A DNA stretch of 64,000 nt from Bradyrhizobium algeriense (GCF_036924595.1 NZ_JAZHRV010000001.1:4898001-4962000); one strand, 5' to 3'; shown: positions 8,090-16,635, counted from the first letter of the stretch. The notes: generated by a model not told the origin, from the letters alone. Translations and numbers: made by a program.

Positions 8090-9871
8090 TTAGGACGCGC
8101 GGGTAACGCGAAGGACTTCTTCGAGCGAAGTCTCGCCGGCCCCGACTTTCATCAGGCCATCCTCGTAGAGTGTGTGAAAGCCTGCTTCACGCGCGATCTG
8201 CTCGATCGCACGCTGGTCCTGGCTTCTTCTTCCAATCGTTTCGCGGATGGCGTCGTCGATGACCAGCAGTTCCGATATCGTGGTGCGGCCGCTATAGCCG
8301 GTGTTGCCACACGCGTCGCAGCCAACCGGCTCCCGGCTGTGCGACCAATCCATTCGCGGATTGCCTGCGATCGCCATCTTGAGCTTGCCATGGGCCCGCT
8401 CATCGTCGCTATGCGGTCGCGCGCAGGCGGGACAAAGCTTTCTGACCAGACGCTGTGCCATCACGCCCGCGATCGTCGAGGCGAGAAGGTAACGTTCCAG
8501 CCCGATGTCGATCAGGCGCGTGATCGCGGCAATCGCGCTGTTGGTGTGCAAGGTCGAGAACACCAGATGGCCGGTCAGCGCCGCCTGGATGGCGATGCGC
8601 GCAGTTTCGAGGTCGCGGATTTCGCCGATCATGACGATATCCGGGTCCTGGCGCAGGATCGAGCGAAGCGCCGTGGGGAAGTCGAGGCCGATCTGCGGCT
8701 GGACCTGGATCTGGTTGATCCCGGAGAGCTGATATTCGATCGGATCTTCCACGGTGAACAGCTTCAGTTCGGGTCGATTGAGATCCTTCAAAGCAGTGTA
8801 GAGCGTCGTCGTCTTGCCGCTGCCGGTCGGGCCGGTGACCAGGATGATGCCGTTCGGAAGCGCCATCAGGCGCTGGAGGCATGCTTGCGTTTTGCCGTCG
8901 AGCCCAAGCTTGGTGAAGTCCAGCTCCACCCGGGTCCGGTCGAGGATTCTCATCACGACGCTTTCGCCGAACACCGTCGGCAAGGTCGAGACACGGATGT
9001 CGATTTCGACGCCGCGCACCACGGTCTTGATGCGGCCGTCCTGTGGCAACCGCCGCTCGGCGATGTCAAGCTTGGCCATGATCTTCACGCGCGTGGTCAG
9101 TGCTGCCCGCAGCGTCGCGGGCACGAGGCGCTCCTGCTGCAAAAATCCGTCGACGCGGAATCGAACGGCGACGGCATCACGTCCGGGTTCGATGTGCACG
9201 TCGGACGCGCCACGCTCGACGGCCCTCGCAATGATCTGATTCACCAGCCGGATGACCGGCGCTTCGTTGGCGATATCGCGCAGGCGTTCGACGTCGAATT
9301 CGCTGCCGTCATTGCCTGATATCGCGAGGTCGTCGGTTTCCTCGGGCTGCGTCTCGGACGCCGCGTCCTGATACAGCGTCCGCAAGGCGCGCTCGATTTC
9401 CGCCGGAGCAATCACGGCGAGATCGACGCGTACGTCGAGCATGTAGCTGATGGCTTTTACGGACTCGTCGACAAAGGGATCCGCGGTCGCAATCAACAGG
9501 CGCCTGCCGTCGAACGAGATCGGCAGGATCCGATTGGTCTTGAGGAAAGAGAACTGCAACCGATCCGCCAGAACGGGCCGGGCCGGGAGATCCACAGGTT
9601 CGATCAGCGGCAGACCGCAATAGGTCGCGTAGGCCAGACAGAGGTCGGCCTCGGAAATCAGGCCGAGCTTGACCAGCACGAGATCGAAACGCTCGGAAGC
9701 CGCTTCGGCGGCCCGCCGGGCCCGGCCGACGGCGGCGGGATCGACCAGGTCCTTGCCGATCAGAAGGTCGGAAAACGCCTGCGCGAAGCCGGCGTCCCTT
9801 GGCCTCGGCAATTCCGTTCCCCGGCCTGGTAGCGCGGCCGGGCGCAACAATTGCTGGATATCGAATGACAT
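8090..9871 (-). CDS. gspE: Type II secretion ATPase GspE
   Basis: The cytoplasmic hexameric ATPase that powers pseudopilus assembly. An N-terminal GspE/MshEN-like domain (LIGKDLVDPAAVGRA... LADRLQFSFLKTNRILPI) is followed by the AAA-type core: Walker A GPTGSGKTTTLY, Asp box around VMIGEIRDLETA and His box STLHTNSA. A zinc-binding tetracysteine pair is present (CPAC and CDAC about 40 residues apart). The start at 9871 (MSFDIQQLL) is preferred over an Arg-rich upstream in-frame extension. It heads the operon and is divergent from gspK. Confidence 0.93.
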   Translation of the reverse strand: MSFDIQQLLRPAALPGRGTELPRPRDAGFAQAFSDLLIGKDLVDPAAVGRARRAAEAASERFDLVLVKLGLISEADLCLAYATYCGLPLIEPVDLPARPVLADRLQFSFLKTNRILPISFDGRRLLIATADPFVDESVKAISYMLDVRVDLAVIAPAEIERALRTLYQDAASETQPEETDDLAISGNDGSEFDVERLRDIANEAPVIRLVNQIIARAVERGASDVHIEPGRDAVAVRFRVDGFLQQERLVPATLRAALTTRVKIMAKLDIAERRLPQDGRIKTVVRGVEIDIRVSTLPTVFGESVVMRILDRTRVELDFTKLGLDGKTQACLQRLMALPNGIILVTGPTGSGKTTTLYTALKDLNRPELKLFTVEDPIEYQLSGINQIQVQPQIGLDFPTALRSILRQDPDIVMIGEIRDLETARIAIQAALTGHLVFSTLHTNSAIAAITRLIDIGLERYLLASTIAGVMAQRLVRKLCPACARPHSDDERAHGKLKMAIAGNPRMDWSHSREPVGCDACGNTGYSGRTTISELLVIDDAIRETIGRRSQDQRAIEQIAREAGFHTLYEDGLMKVGAGETSLEEVLRVTRAS

Positions 9872-10024
9872 TCGCGCGCTCGGCGGTCTACGGGGTCTGC
9901 GTCGGCGCAATTTTAGGGGATTTTAATTAACACAAGCTGTTTGACGCTTTGTTTGCCATTCCCGCGTAAATATCGGGGAGACGCGAGGTCAGGCCGCCTG
10001 GTCGGCCCAGCAAGGCTTCCTGAC
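9872..10024. promoter_or_regulatory. Divergent gspE / gspK promoter region
   Basis: This spacer contains an AT-rich core (ttttaattaacacaagctgtt around 9920-9940) in an otherwise GC-rich neighbourhood and separates the two divergent gsp transcription units. A shared promoter/operator is inferred from position; no specific operator is recognised. Confidence 0.4.
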
Positions 10025-10939
10025 GTGGCAAACCGGCCAAAGGCTCGATCGAACCGATTTCCCGTCCCCGACCGGCCGGACTGCCCTTCTTTGCCCCGCT
10101 CCAGCGCCAGACAATCGGGCTTCGCATTGGTCGCCGTGATCTGGACTTTGGGCCTGATTACGCTGCTTGGAATGGCTGTCATCGTCGGTGCGCGTTACCG
10201 CACCAAGACATCCTCGAACTACGCCTCGGTGACCGCTGCCGAGATGGCGGCAGAGAGCGCCGTCAACCTGGCGATTGCCACGGCGCTGACAGCTGCGCCC
10301 GACCAAGCCGTTAATTTTCCGTTACGGTGCCGATTGCCCGGCGGCGAACGCGCCACGATCACGCTCGAGGAAGAGACCGGAAAAATCGACCTGAACACGG
10401 CGAGCCCAACCGCGTTGACGCGCTTCTTCACCGCGCTCACCGGCGATCAGTCGACAGGCACCCGCATCGCCGCGCAGATCATCGAATTCCGCAAACCCAA
10501 GGCACAGAGCACACCAGCCGCAGGGCCCGCGGAGGCACGCTTCACCACCGTGATGCAACTGGACCAGCTCGACGGCATGTCGCCCCGGTTGTTTCGGGCA
10601 GCGCTTCGCCACGTCACGGTTCGCTCGGGGCGGCCGGAGCCGGACATGGAAGCGGCCTCTCCCGCCATGCTTCGATTGCTCAATGTCCAGCCGAAGCAGG
10701 CGGCCTCCAGGCGGGGAATGCCCTTGGGCGGCAGCATCACCATCCGCGCGGATATCAGCGCCACGGACGGCACGCGCTTCATACGGGAGGCGCTGGTCTC
10801 GCTGGAGGGTGGAAATGGACGCCCCTTCGTGGTCCGCGAATGGCGGCGCGGAGATATCGATTCATCAAGCCCGCGGCAGGAACGCTCCCAGGGTACGGGG
10901 CGCGCGTGCCTGCGCGTTCGCGACGCGGCGGCAAGCTGA
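10025..10939 (+). CDS. gspK: Type II secretion pseudopilin GspK
   Basis: The large minor pseudopilin that caps the pseudopilus tip. The prepilin site is RQSG followed by FALVAVIWTLGLITLLGMAV; the Glu usual at mature position 5 is absent, as is typical of GspK. The body has the GspK pattern KIDLNTASPTALTRFF and a helix-hairpin-helix-like segment (LDQLDGMSPRLFRAAL). GTG 10025 is chosen because AAGG lies nine bases upstream; it leaves a long 33-residue leader, so TTG 10091 is an alternative. It is divergent from the other gsp genes and its end is followed at once by an IS5-like relic. Confidence 0.85.
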   Translation: MANRPKARSNRFPVPDRPDCPSLPRSSARQSGFALVAVIWTLGLITLLGMAVIVGARYRTKTSSNYASVTAAEMAAESAVNLAIATALTAAPDQAVNFPLRCRLPGGERATITLEEETGKIDLNTASPTALTRFFTALTGDQSTGTRIAAQIIEFRKPKAQSTPAAGPAEARFTTVMQLDQLDGMSPRLFRAALRHVTVRSGRPEPDMEAASPAMLRLLNVQPKQAASRRGMPLGGSITIRADISATDGTRFIREALVSLEGGNGRPFVVREWRRGDIDSSSPRQERSQGTGRACLRVRDAAAS

Positions 10940-10966
10940 CCTTCCGCATCGACGATGAAGCTGCAA

Positions 10967-11107
10967 CCAGGGCGCGGACCCATTAGCGCGCAACCGAATT
11001 CGGATTGATGCGAGGCGCCGGCCGTCAACACGGGGAATGCCACGCGGCCTGTTCGGAAGGAACGGCCTGATGACAACCCATTCAAAGTCCGTCAGTTCAT
11101 ACCGCAT
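10967..11107 (-). pseudogene. Internally deleted IS5-family transposase remnant
   Basis: The reading frame starts MRYELTDFEWVVIRPFLPN, followed by RPRGIPRVDGRR, which is the N-terminus of IS5-family transposases. It then continues directly into LASIRIRLRANGSAP, which is the extreme C-terminus of the same protein (compare LASIRLWLRANESAS at 17695-17736). The whole catalytic middle is missing in frame. It lies immediately behind gspK. It cannot make an active transposase, but it could be a short non-autonomous derivative. Confidence 0.75.
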
Positions 11108-11221
11108 GATTCGAGGCCCCGATTTGAGCGCTTGAATCACGTCCGAACCGATGCCTTCACCTGGCAAAATCGGACAATCGGCATTTCCGAGATTAACCCC
11201 TAACCGGACACGCTGGGGACA

Positions 11222-11254
11222 TGCCAAAATCGACGCGAACGACCCAACGCGGAC
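11222..11254 (+). repeat. Partial copy of a dispersed repeat
   Basis: The segment gccaaaatcgacgcgaacg followed by acccaacgcggac matches one end of the repeat found at 11601-11672, 15745-15816 and split around the IS110/IS1111 element (13759-13775 plus 15163-15224). Only this end is recognisable here. Confidence 0.5.
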
Positions 11255-11343
11255 TTTTGATGCTCGTACTCATTGCACGATGTACTATTTGCGTCTTAGA
11301 CGGAGATTATCGCTACTGCTGTTCGCGGCTATACGAGGAATAA

Positions 11344-11529
11344 ATGTCCCAGTCATTAAAGGTCGGCGATTTGGTGAAGAAGCGGACGGGTTACGCCTAT
11401 CCGGGTGTTATAGTTTCAGTTTTCACGACCCAAGCTGGTGCAGTGCGCTATGTGGTCGAAGCTGATCATCCAGAATTCGCGGGGATGCTGCATATTTTCA
11501 ATGCGGATCAGTTGGAGCCTCGAGCCTAA
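11344..11529 (+). CDS. Conserved small protein, KOW/SH3-like
   Basis: A 61-residue soluble protein of unknown function. The sequence (LKVGDLVKKRTGYAYPGVIV ... RYVVEADHPEFAGMLHIFN) has the alternating short strands and the G-D-L-V-x-K-x-x-G-Y-x-Y-P-G turn of small SH3/KOW-like beta barrels. The ATG is preceded by an AGGA element. It lies alone between repeat copies. The fold assignment is inferred from strand pattern only. Confidence 0.6.
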   Translation: MSQSLKVGDLVKKRTGYAYPGVIVSVFTTQAGAVRYVVEADHPEFAGMLHIFNADQLEPRA

Positions 11530-11600
11530 CGTTTGCTCTTAAGCATAAGTCATGCACGCTTGCTTATGGCACCTTTGAGACATGCCCGCCTATCCTGAGA

Positions 11601-11672
11601 ATGTCCGTTCACCGGGGTAGACCGGAAGTCGCCGTGGTCCGGCCAAACCGACGCGAATGACCCATAACGGAC
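11601..11672 (-). repeat. Dispersed intergenic repeat, copy A
   Basis: On the plus strand it begins atgtccgttcaccggggtag and ends acccataacggac, with accggaagtcgccgtggtcc in the middle. Copy C (15745-15816) and the interrupted copy B match it in the opposite orientation. It is non-coding, about 72 bases long, and has inward-facing gtccg/cggac tips. Confidence 0.65.
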
Positions 11673-11781
11673 CTCATCTCGCTCCAAGGCGCTCCGTGCT
11701 TGTCACCTGTTCCTGATAACCGATGCTTGAACGATTCATCACAGCCCGTGTTGCTATTGGAATCCACCGGAGATCAATGCG

Positions 11782-12318
11782 ATGACAGAAATTATGATGA
11801 AAGGTCATTTTCAACAACTCGCCGCCTACAATCGTTGGGCCAACGCCCGCCTTTACGCTGCCGCGCTCGGATTGTCGGAGGAGGCCTATCGGCGGCCGAC
11901 GGGCGTTTTCTTCGATAGCCTGCATGGCACACTTAACCACTTGCTACTGACGGATCGAATCTGGCTGAAGCGGTTGACCGGCCAGGGCGAGCATCCGAAT
12001 CAACTCAACGCAATCCTCTACGACAATCGGGCGGATCTAACCAAAGCGCGGCTGGCCGAAGATGCGCGGCTGATCTCGGTCGTTGAGCAATACAACAATG
12101 CGCAACTTGCCGCAAAGGTCGCCTATCGAACGACGTCAGGCTCGCCGCAGGAGCAAATCCTTGCCGACATCCTATCGCACTTGTTCAACCACCAGACTCA
12201 TCATCGCGGGCACTGCCACGCGTGTCTTTCAATCGTCACCGGCACCGAACCCCCTTCGCTGGACCTTTTGATGTTTCAAAGGGGCGGCACCGCACCGGAT
12301 CTCGCGTCCCTTGTCTGA
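11782..12318 (+). CDS. DinB/YfiT-family putative metal-dependent protein
   Basis: A 178-residue cytoplasmic protein with the DinB four-helix-bundle pattern. The three metal-binding histidines expected of the family are visible: one in GTLNHLLLTDRIW and two in the NHQTHHRGH motif near residue 140. Members include thiol-dependent transferases and damage-inducible proteins; the substrate here is unknown. The start has GGAG upstream. Base composition looks like the surrounding genome. The gene survives intact inside an IS-scarred insert between gspK and gspD. Confidence 0.85.
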   Translation: MTEIMMKGHFQQLAAYNRWANARLYAAALGLSEEAYRRPTGVFFDSLHGTLNHLLLTDRIWLKRLTGQGEHPNQLNAILYDNRADLTKARLAEDARLISVVEQYNNAQLAAKVAYRTTSGSPQEQILADILSHLFNHQTHHRGHCHACLSIVTGTEPPSLDLLMFQRGGTAPDLASLV

Positions 12319-12723
12319 AGACCATGGTAGTCGGCTGACGCGCAGTCTCGGGCTGAGCTCAGCTCGATTCGACCCATGTCGGCTTATGTGAAGGTTTTCG
12401 GATGCCGGCCCCATGACGGTGGTGCTGCGGGCACGGGGCCGGCGTCCGCAAACCTCCAAGGGAGGAAACCGCGGGAGGGGCACGTGGGTAGCGCGGCGAG
12501 AACTATGGGAATTTGAGTGCCGCGGATGAGGTGTGTGAATGGAGTCGAGGCGCTCCAGCAAGCCGGTGGACGGTGAAACGGCTGTGGGATGAGCGGCGGG
12601 TCGCGTCGACCGCAGTGAAGTGTCGGACGATTTGAGATGACGACTGGATATTTGAGCGCGTTCTACCGTGGCCGGTCGAGAGGCAGCTAGTGCGACGATC
12701 AGATTTGCGGGGGTGTGACGCGG
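12319..12723. other. Non-coding stretch, probably the IS91 terminal region
   Basis: No supported gene. It lies directly behind the stop of the IS91-type transposase remnant on the minus strand, so part of it is probably the element's terminal region. A GC-rich, hairpin-prone segment (ggcacggggccggcgtccgc) lies near 12431. Confidence 0.4.
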
Positions 12724-13003
12724 TCATGAGGTGTCGATCCTGATGCGGTTCGTTGGAGCTGTCGGCCGATGCCGTGGCGTTGCACCGCACGCGAAGACCT
12801 CGATGATGATCATGCGACCGCCGCAGCATGGACAAATCGGCTTGCCGGGTTCGGCGGCGGCAGCGGTGGGCTCGGCCTGGGAGTTTGAAACGGCGAGCAA
12901 CTCACGCGCTCGGGCGATGTTGTCGGCGCGCGTGCCGCTGGCCAACAGGCGTAGTGGCGGATGCGGTGGAAGCCGTGCGGCAGGACGTGGATGAGGAAGC
13001 GGC
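12724..13003 (-). pseudogene. IS91-family transposase C-terminal remnant, frameshifted
   Basis: The minus strand reads RFLIHVLPHGFHRIRHY in one frame and, one base out of register, LLASGTRADNIARARELLAV, then CPCCGGRMIIIEVFACG and RHRPTAP...RIRIDTS. These are the characteristic C-terminal segments of IS91-type (Y2/HUH) transposases, including the CPCCGG zinc finger. The catalytic tyrosine and HUH regions are missing upstream, and the join RHY/LLAS is frameshifted. It is therefore a dead 3' fragment. Confidence 0.75.
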
Positions 13004-13303
13004 CTACCGCGCGAGCGGTTTAGTCCTTGGGCCAAGATCGGAAGTTGGGCGCGCTAGTCAATCACGTCTTTGTCGCTACTGCCGCTCCATCCAGGCTCGA
13101 TACGACCGCCGCGATGGCGTGGATGACTGGCGGCGGCAATCATTACTTGTCGCGTACCATCGCGCCGGCGCGCCCAACCGGTTCTCGCATATGGCTTCGA
13201 CGCCTACCTGAACGGCTGTTCAGGAAACTATTCCCCTTTTACTGGAACGTGTGGAGTTCTTGAAACGTTGACTGCGCTCATCCACCAATGGAGGAGGAAT
13301 CAC

Positions 13304-13582
13304 ATGTTAAAGAAATTCTTGATCGTCGCCGGCACCATACTGTTCGCTTCGTCTGCGTTCGCGCAGTCGCCGACCACGAAGAGCGCTCCCGGCCAGCAGA
13401 TGCAGAAAGCACAGGAAACCGGCAAGCCCTCCACGGGTCCGGGCGCTTCGGAATATACACCGGGCCACAAGATGAAGGCCGCCAAGAAGACCGGAGCGAA
13501 ATCTACCGGACCGGGCGCCTCTGAATACGCGCCGGGCCATCAGACAACGACCGGTTCTTCCACGACGACCAAGAAGAAGTAA
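13304..13582 (+). CDS. Small exported repeat protein (GPGASEYxPGH motif)
   Basis: A 92-residue protein of unknown function. The signal peptide is LKKFLIVAGTILFASSAFAQ. The mature part is basic and low in complexity, with two tandem copies of STGPGASEYxPGHxMKAAKK-like units and a Lys-rich end. The ATG at 13304 is chosen over an upstream in-frame ATG because GGAGGAATCAC immediately precedes it. It is probably periplasmic and unstructured. A terminator follows. Confidence 0.7.
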   Translation: MLKKFLIVAGTILFASSAFAQSPTTKSAPGQQMQKAQETGKPSTGPGASEYTPGHKMKAAKKTGAKSTGPGASEYAPGHQTTTGSSTTTKKK

Positions 13583-13607
13583 GCTCTGTCTTCGAGGCAA
13601 AAGGAAT

Positions 13608-13640
13608 GGCTCGGCAACGTAATGTGTGCCGGGCCTTTTT
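13608..13640 (+). terminator. Rho-independent terminator
   Basis: GGCtCGGCA pairs with TGCCGgGCC and is followed by five T residues. It lies 25 bases behind the repeat-protein gene. Confidence 0.7.
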
Positions 13641-13758
13641 GCTGCTGACGCGTATGACCGCACATTCATGAGAAAAACTTCTTTTGCCCGCTTCACCCCC
13701 GCCGTCAGATCTTTTTATCGTGCCTGCGTGTGGAGGTATCAGGTGCGCGGGTTGCTCC

Positions 13759-13775
13759 ATGTCGGCTCTGGGTCA
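13759..13775 (+). repeat. Dispersed repeat copy B, left piece
   Basis: The bases atgtcggctctgggtca match the gtccg...gggtca end of the repeat (compare gtccgcttcgggtcaat at 15745). The repeat is interrupted here by the IS110/IS1111 element and resumes at 15163. Confidence 0.6.
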
Positions 13776-13776
13776 A

Positions 13777-15162
13777 GTGTGGACGACGCCCGCGTTGCAA
13801 GAAGAATCTGACGTTCGGCTTGCGGTCGGGTACAAGTCATGTGTCCGGCCTGTTTGCGCGGCACCATGACCGCTGGCCCTGATGTAGTCCGCGGATCGGG
13901 TCCCAATCATTCGCACGGGCTTTGACGCCCATGACCCAGAAGCGGGTTGTCCCAATCGACGGCTCGACCGTTTCGCATCACGCCATCATCACCCTCGCAA
14001 TTCGGTTGTCTTGCTCCGCCGTCGCCTCTGGCTCCCATTGCCAAGCCTCTTCAGGCGGCTGCAGCAAGCTCCGGCGCTCGATAGTATCCTCCCTTGGCCA
14101 TGATCGCCCAAGCGATGCGCGCCATCTTGTTGGCAACGGCAACGGCGACGAGCTTGGCCGGCTTCTTGGCCAGCAGCCTGATGATCCAGGGGTGCTTTTG
14201 CGGCTGCTGCCGGGCGTGTCGAACAACGACTGTTGCACCGATGACGAGCAACCGTCGGAGATAGCGATCTCCCTGCTTGGAGATGCCGCCGAGCCGCTCC
14301 TTGCCCCCCGTCGAGTGCTGCCGCGGAACAAGTCCGATCCATGCTGCAAAATCCCGACCGGATTTGAAGTCACTCGGGTCTGTGACAGTGGAAGCGATGG
14401 CCGTGGCCCCGATCACGCCTATCCCGGGCACGGTCTCGAGGCGACAGCTCATATCATTGGCACGATGATGGGCGTGAATGGCGCGATCCAGGGTCCCGAT
14501 CTGCAATTCCAGAGCAGCGAGTTGATCGACAAGGGCCTGCAATGCCTGTTTCATCGCAGATGGAAGAGCTTCGCGATTAATCTCGTCCGTGATGATCGCG
14601 GCAAGCTGCGCGAGACCTTCGCGTCCCGTCGCCGCAACGAGGCCGAACTCGGCAAGATGGGCTCGGAGCGCATTGATCAGCTGCGTGCGCTGACGGATTA
14701 AAAGATCCCGCGTTCGATGCAACATCAGCAAGGCTTGCTGATCGGCCGACTTGATCGGCACGAACCGCATCGATGGGCGTGTCACGGCCTCACAGATGGC
14801 GGCTGCGTCGGCAGCATCGTTTTTCGACCGTTTGACATAGCCCTTCACGTAGCTCGGCGGCATCAGGCGCACGGTGTGACCGAGCTTAGAGACTTCACGC
14901 GCCCAATGATGAGCGGTTCCGCAGGCTTCCATGCCGACCAGGCAAGGGGGAATCTTGCTAAAGAATGATGACCTGCTTGCGCCGCAACTGACGAGTGATG
15001 ACGACCTTGCCCGCACTATCCACGCCGTGCACTTGGAACACGTTCTTGGCGAGATCAACGCCGATGGTGCTAACCTGCATGTGGACGACCCCCCTCCGGT
15101 GATTCGTTGTTGAACAATCACCCTTTGGCACATTCGATGCCGGGAGCGGGCGTCGTCCACCA
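13777..15162 (-). mobile_element. IS110/IS1111-type insertion sequence
   Basis: The element carries an IS110-family transposase remnant and is bracketed by a perfect 15-base inverted repeat, gtggacgacgcccgc at 13779-13793 and its complement at 15146-15160. Such subterminal inverted repeats mark the IS1111 branch of IS110. Both outer flanks are halves of one dispersed repeat, so the element inserted into a pre-existing repeat copy. The trinucleotide tca occurs at both junctions, compatible with a short target overlap. Exact tips are uncertain by a few bases. Confidence 0.75.
14051..15080 (-). pseudogene. IS110-family transposase, frameshifted
   Basis: The true start is the ATG at 15080, giving MQVSTIGVDLAKNVFQVHG with the first catalytic Asp of the DEDD domain. 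This frame runs to RRKQVI and hits a stop near 14955. The rest continues in another frame as FFSKIPPCLVGMEACGTAHH, KRSKNDAADAAAICEA, and the IS116/IS110/IS902 part with VPGIGVIGATAI and AWIGLVPRQHSTGGKERLGG. A one-step frameshift near 14958-14963 (in atcattcttt) therefore breaks the gene. A longer frame extending to 15259 is an artefact of the shifted register. Confidence 0.85.
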
Positions 15163-15224
15163 CATCATTCGCGTCGGTTTGACCGGACCACAGCGACTTC
15201 CGGTCAACCCCGATCAACGGACAT
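15163..15224 (+). repeat. Dispersed repeat copy B, right piece
   Basis: The bases read catcattcgcgtcggtttga, then ccggaccacagcgacttccg, and end caacggacat. This matches copy A on the opposite strand over its remaining length and continues the piece at 13759-13775. Confidence 0.65.
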
Positions 15225-15372
15225 CGACAGGCTGGCCGGCTTGGTCTGGTTCGGGCCAACAGCGGAAAGTCTGCGTTAAGTACGTCATCATTCGCTGACC
15301 CGGCGTAGGATTGCTGAGGTACAATGGGTTGTTAAAGAAATGTGGTGTCCGCCAAAAGGACGAACGCGCCGA

Positions 15373-15708
15373 ATGGCCCTTCAGGTTGTGCTCCTTCTCC
15401 TCGTACCCTATGCGCTGCCATTGCTGATGCCATCGTGGCGGTGGCTGCTCGCATATGCTGTCGCAGTCGCCGTCCTCCTCAGCATCTGGTCCGCCATGTG
15501 GTACCATGCTGTCATGACAACAACGACGCGGACCGGATTGGAGGGGATCGGCTTGGCTTTTGCTTTTATTCCCGTGATTTCGACCGCCGCAGGTACGATG
15601 GTGCGAACCGTAACGCTCATGGTAAGAGCGCGCTCCGTTGTCTTCGCCATCAGCATTCTCGGCGCGATACTTCTACCTGCTGCAATCATCGTCTGGGCCA
15701 ATTGGTAG
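15373..15708 (+). CDS. Small integral membrane protein, unknown
   Basis: About 111 residues with three or four predicted transmembrane helices (LQVVLLLLVPYALPLLM, LLAYAVAVAVLLSIWSAMWY, GIGLAFAFIPVISTAAGTM, VVFAISILGAILLPAAIIVW). No family is recognised. The start could be ATG 15373 or an upstream in-frame ATG at 15340; the ribosome-binding site is weak for both. It lies between two copies of the dispersed repeat, so its status as a real gene is moderate. Confidence 0.5.
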   Translation: MALQVVLLLLVPYALPLLMPSWRWLLAYAVAVAVLLSIWSAMWYHAVMTTTTRTGLEGIGLAFAFIPVISTAAGTMVRTVTLMVRARSVVFAISILGAILLPAAIIVWANW

Positions 15709-15744
15709 GCTCGCGGCTGTACCGCGCCCCTCCGCCCGCGCTTC

Positions 15745-15816
15745 GTCCGCTTCGGGTCAATCGCGTCACTTTGGCCGTCGGCCGACTACTTCCGGTCTTC
15801 CCCTGTAAACAGACAT
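15745..15816 (+). repeat. Dispersed intergenic repeat, copy C
   Basis: It reads gtccgcttcgggtcaatcgc at its start and acttccggtcttcccctgt then aaacagacat at its end. It matches copies A and B throughout with scattered substitutions. Confidence 0.65.
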
Positions 15817-15881
15817 CGTTGCCGTGCGTCGGCACGTCTCAAAAGTGCCAGAAGGCGACATGGAACGACATCGACAAATGA

Positions 15882-15909
15882 AAGAGGCCGCCCACTGAGG
15901 CGGCCTCTT
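15882..15909 (-). terminator. Rho-independent terminator
   Basis: AAGAGGCCGCC pairs with GGCGGCCTCTT around a six-base loop. On the minus strand it follows the PEPxxWA gene at 15931-16635. Confidence 0.75.
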
Positions 15910-15930
15910 GGGGCCCTGAAAAGGCTGGAA

Positions 15931-16635
15931 TCAGACTACTCGAAACGAAGGCAGGCTCTTCCAGCGATACCTCATGAAGCCGACGCCAGCAAAACCCAGG
16001 ATCATCATGGCCCAAGTGGACGTTTCGGGGACGGCGGCGACTGCCTCCGTATAGGTGTACGTAATCGCCATCTCCGGATGAGAGGGGGCAGTTGTGCAGT
16101 TCTGCAAAGGGCAAAATACGTTGATATTCCAAAAGTCCGCGACAGTCTCGCGGTTGTCGGAGTAGGTGAGTGTCAGCGTCCCCAGTCCGATATAGTAAGC
16201 CAGATCGCTGTCAGAAGTATTTTTGAAATTAAAACTCGTTGTGGTTCCGGAGTTGGTGGACTGTGGAATTGGATTGTAGGGAGTTCCCACTATCTGGAAG
16301 TCTCCCGAATACAAATTATAGCGCGGATCGACGCTGCTACCGGCGACAGTGGGGCCTTTGTAAATGAAAGATAGATAAGGAAGCCAACCGCCCGATGAAG
16401 GATACCAACCGTCCACCGGAAGTCCGAATGTTACGCTGGTCAGCGTTCCGAGAGCCGAATCAAACTGAGAAAACGCCGTGCTACCGACACCATTAGGATT
16501 AGGGGCTCGGTAACTGGTGCGCGTCAAATCAACAATTTGCGTGATTGTGCTTGCCCTTCCTTCGGTCACGCCCGGCAAAGTCATTGCGATACCCAGCGCC
16601 AATGCTGGAATCGTGGACAATACGAAGTTCTTCAT
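15931..16635 (-). CDS. PEPxxWA-type secreted protein (copy 2)
   Basis: About 234 residues. The signal peptide (FVLSTIPALALGIAMTLPG) is followed by a Ser/Thr/Tyr-rich beta body with no known catalytic motif and one CPLQNC pair that could form a disulfide. The C-terminal anchor is VPETSTWAMMILGFAGVGFM then a basic tail; the usual Pro-Glu-Pro is PET here. ATG 16635 is chosen because GGGGAAG precedes it. The gene is divergent from the LuxR-type regulator at 16780, which may control it. Confidence 0.85.
   Translation of the reverse strand: MKNFVLSTIPALALGIAMTLPGVTEGRASTITQIVDLTRTSYRAPNPNGVGSTAFSQFDSALGTLTSVTFGLPVDGWYPSSGGWLPYLSFIYKGPTVAGSSVDPRYNLYSGDFQIVGTPYNPIPQSTNSGTTTSFNFKNTSDSDLAYYIGLGTLTLTYSDNRETVADFWNINVFCPLQNCTTAPSHPEMAITYTYTEAVAAVPETSTWAMMILGFAGVGFMRYRWKSLPSFRVV

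Noticed and set aside
6791..9319. 842-codon open frame on the plus strand
   Set aside because: It is antisense to gspF and gspE, its translation is rich in His/Arg/Asp without any domain, and the minus strand shows clear GspE and GspF motifs.
13021..13263. 78-codon plus-strand frame between IS91 and the repeat protein
   Set aside because: It has no ribosome-binding site, overlaps the IS91 remnant region and matches no family I recognise.
15081..15259. N-terminal extension of the IS110 transposase in its longer frame
   Set aside because: The true IS110 start (STIGVDLAKN) lies in another frame at 15080; the extension is out-of-frame read-through created by the frameshift near 14960.
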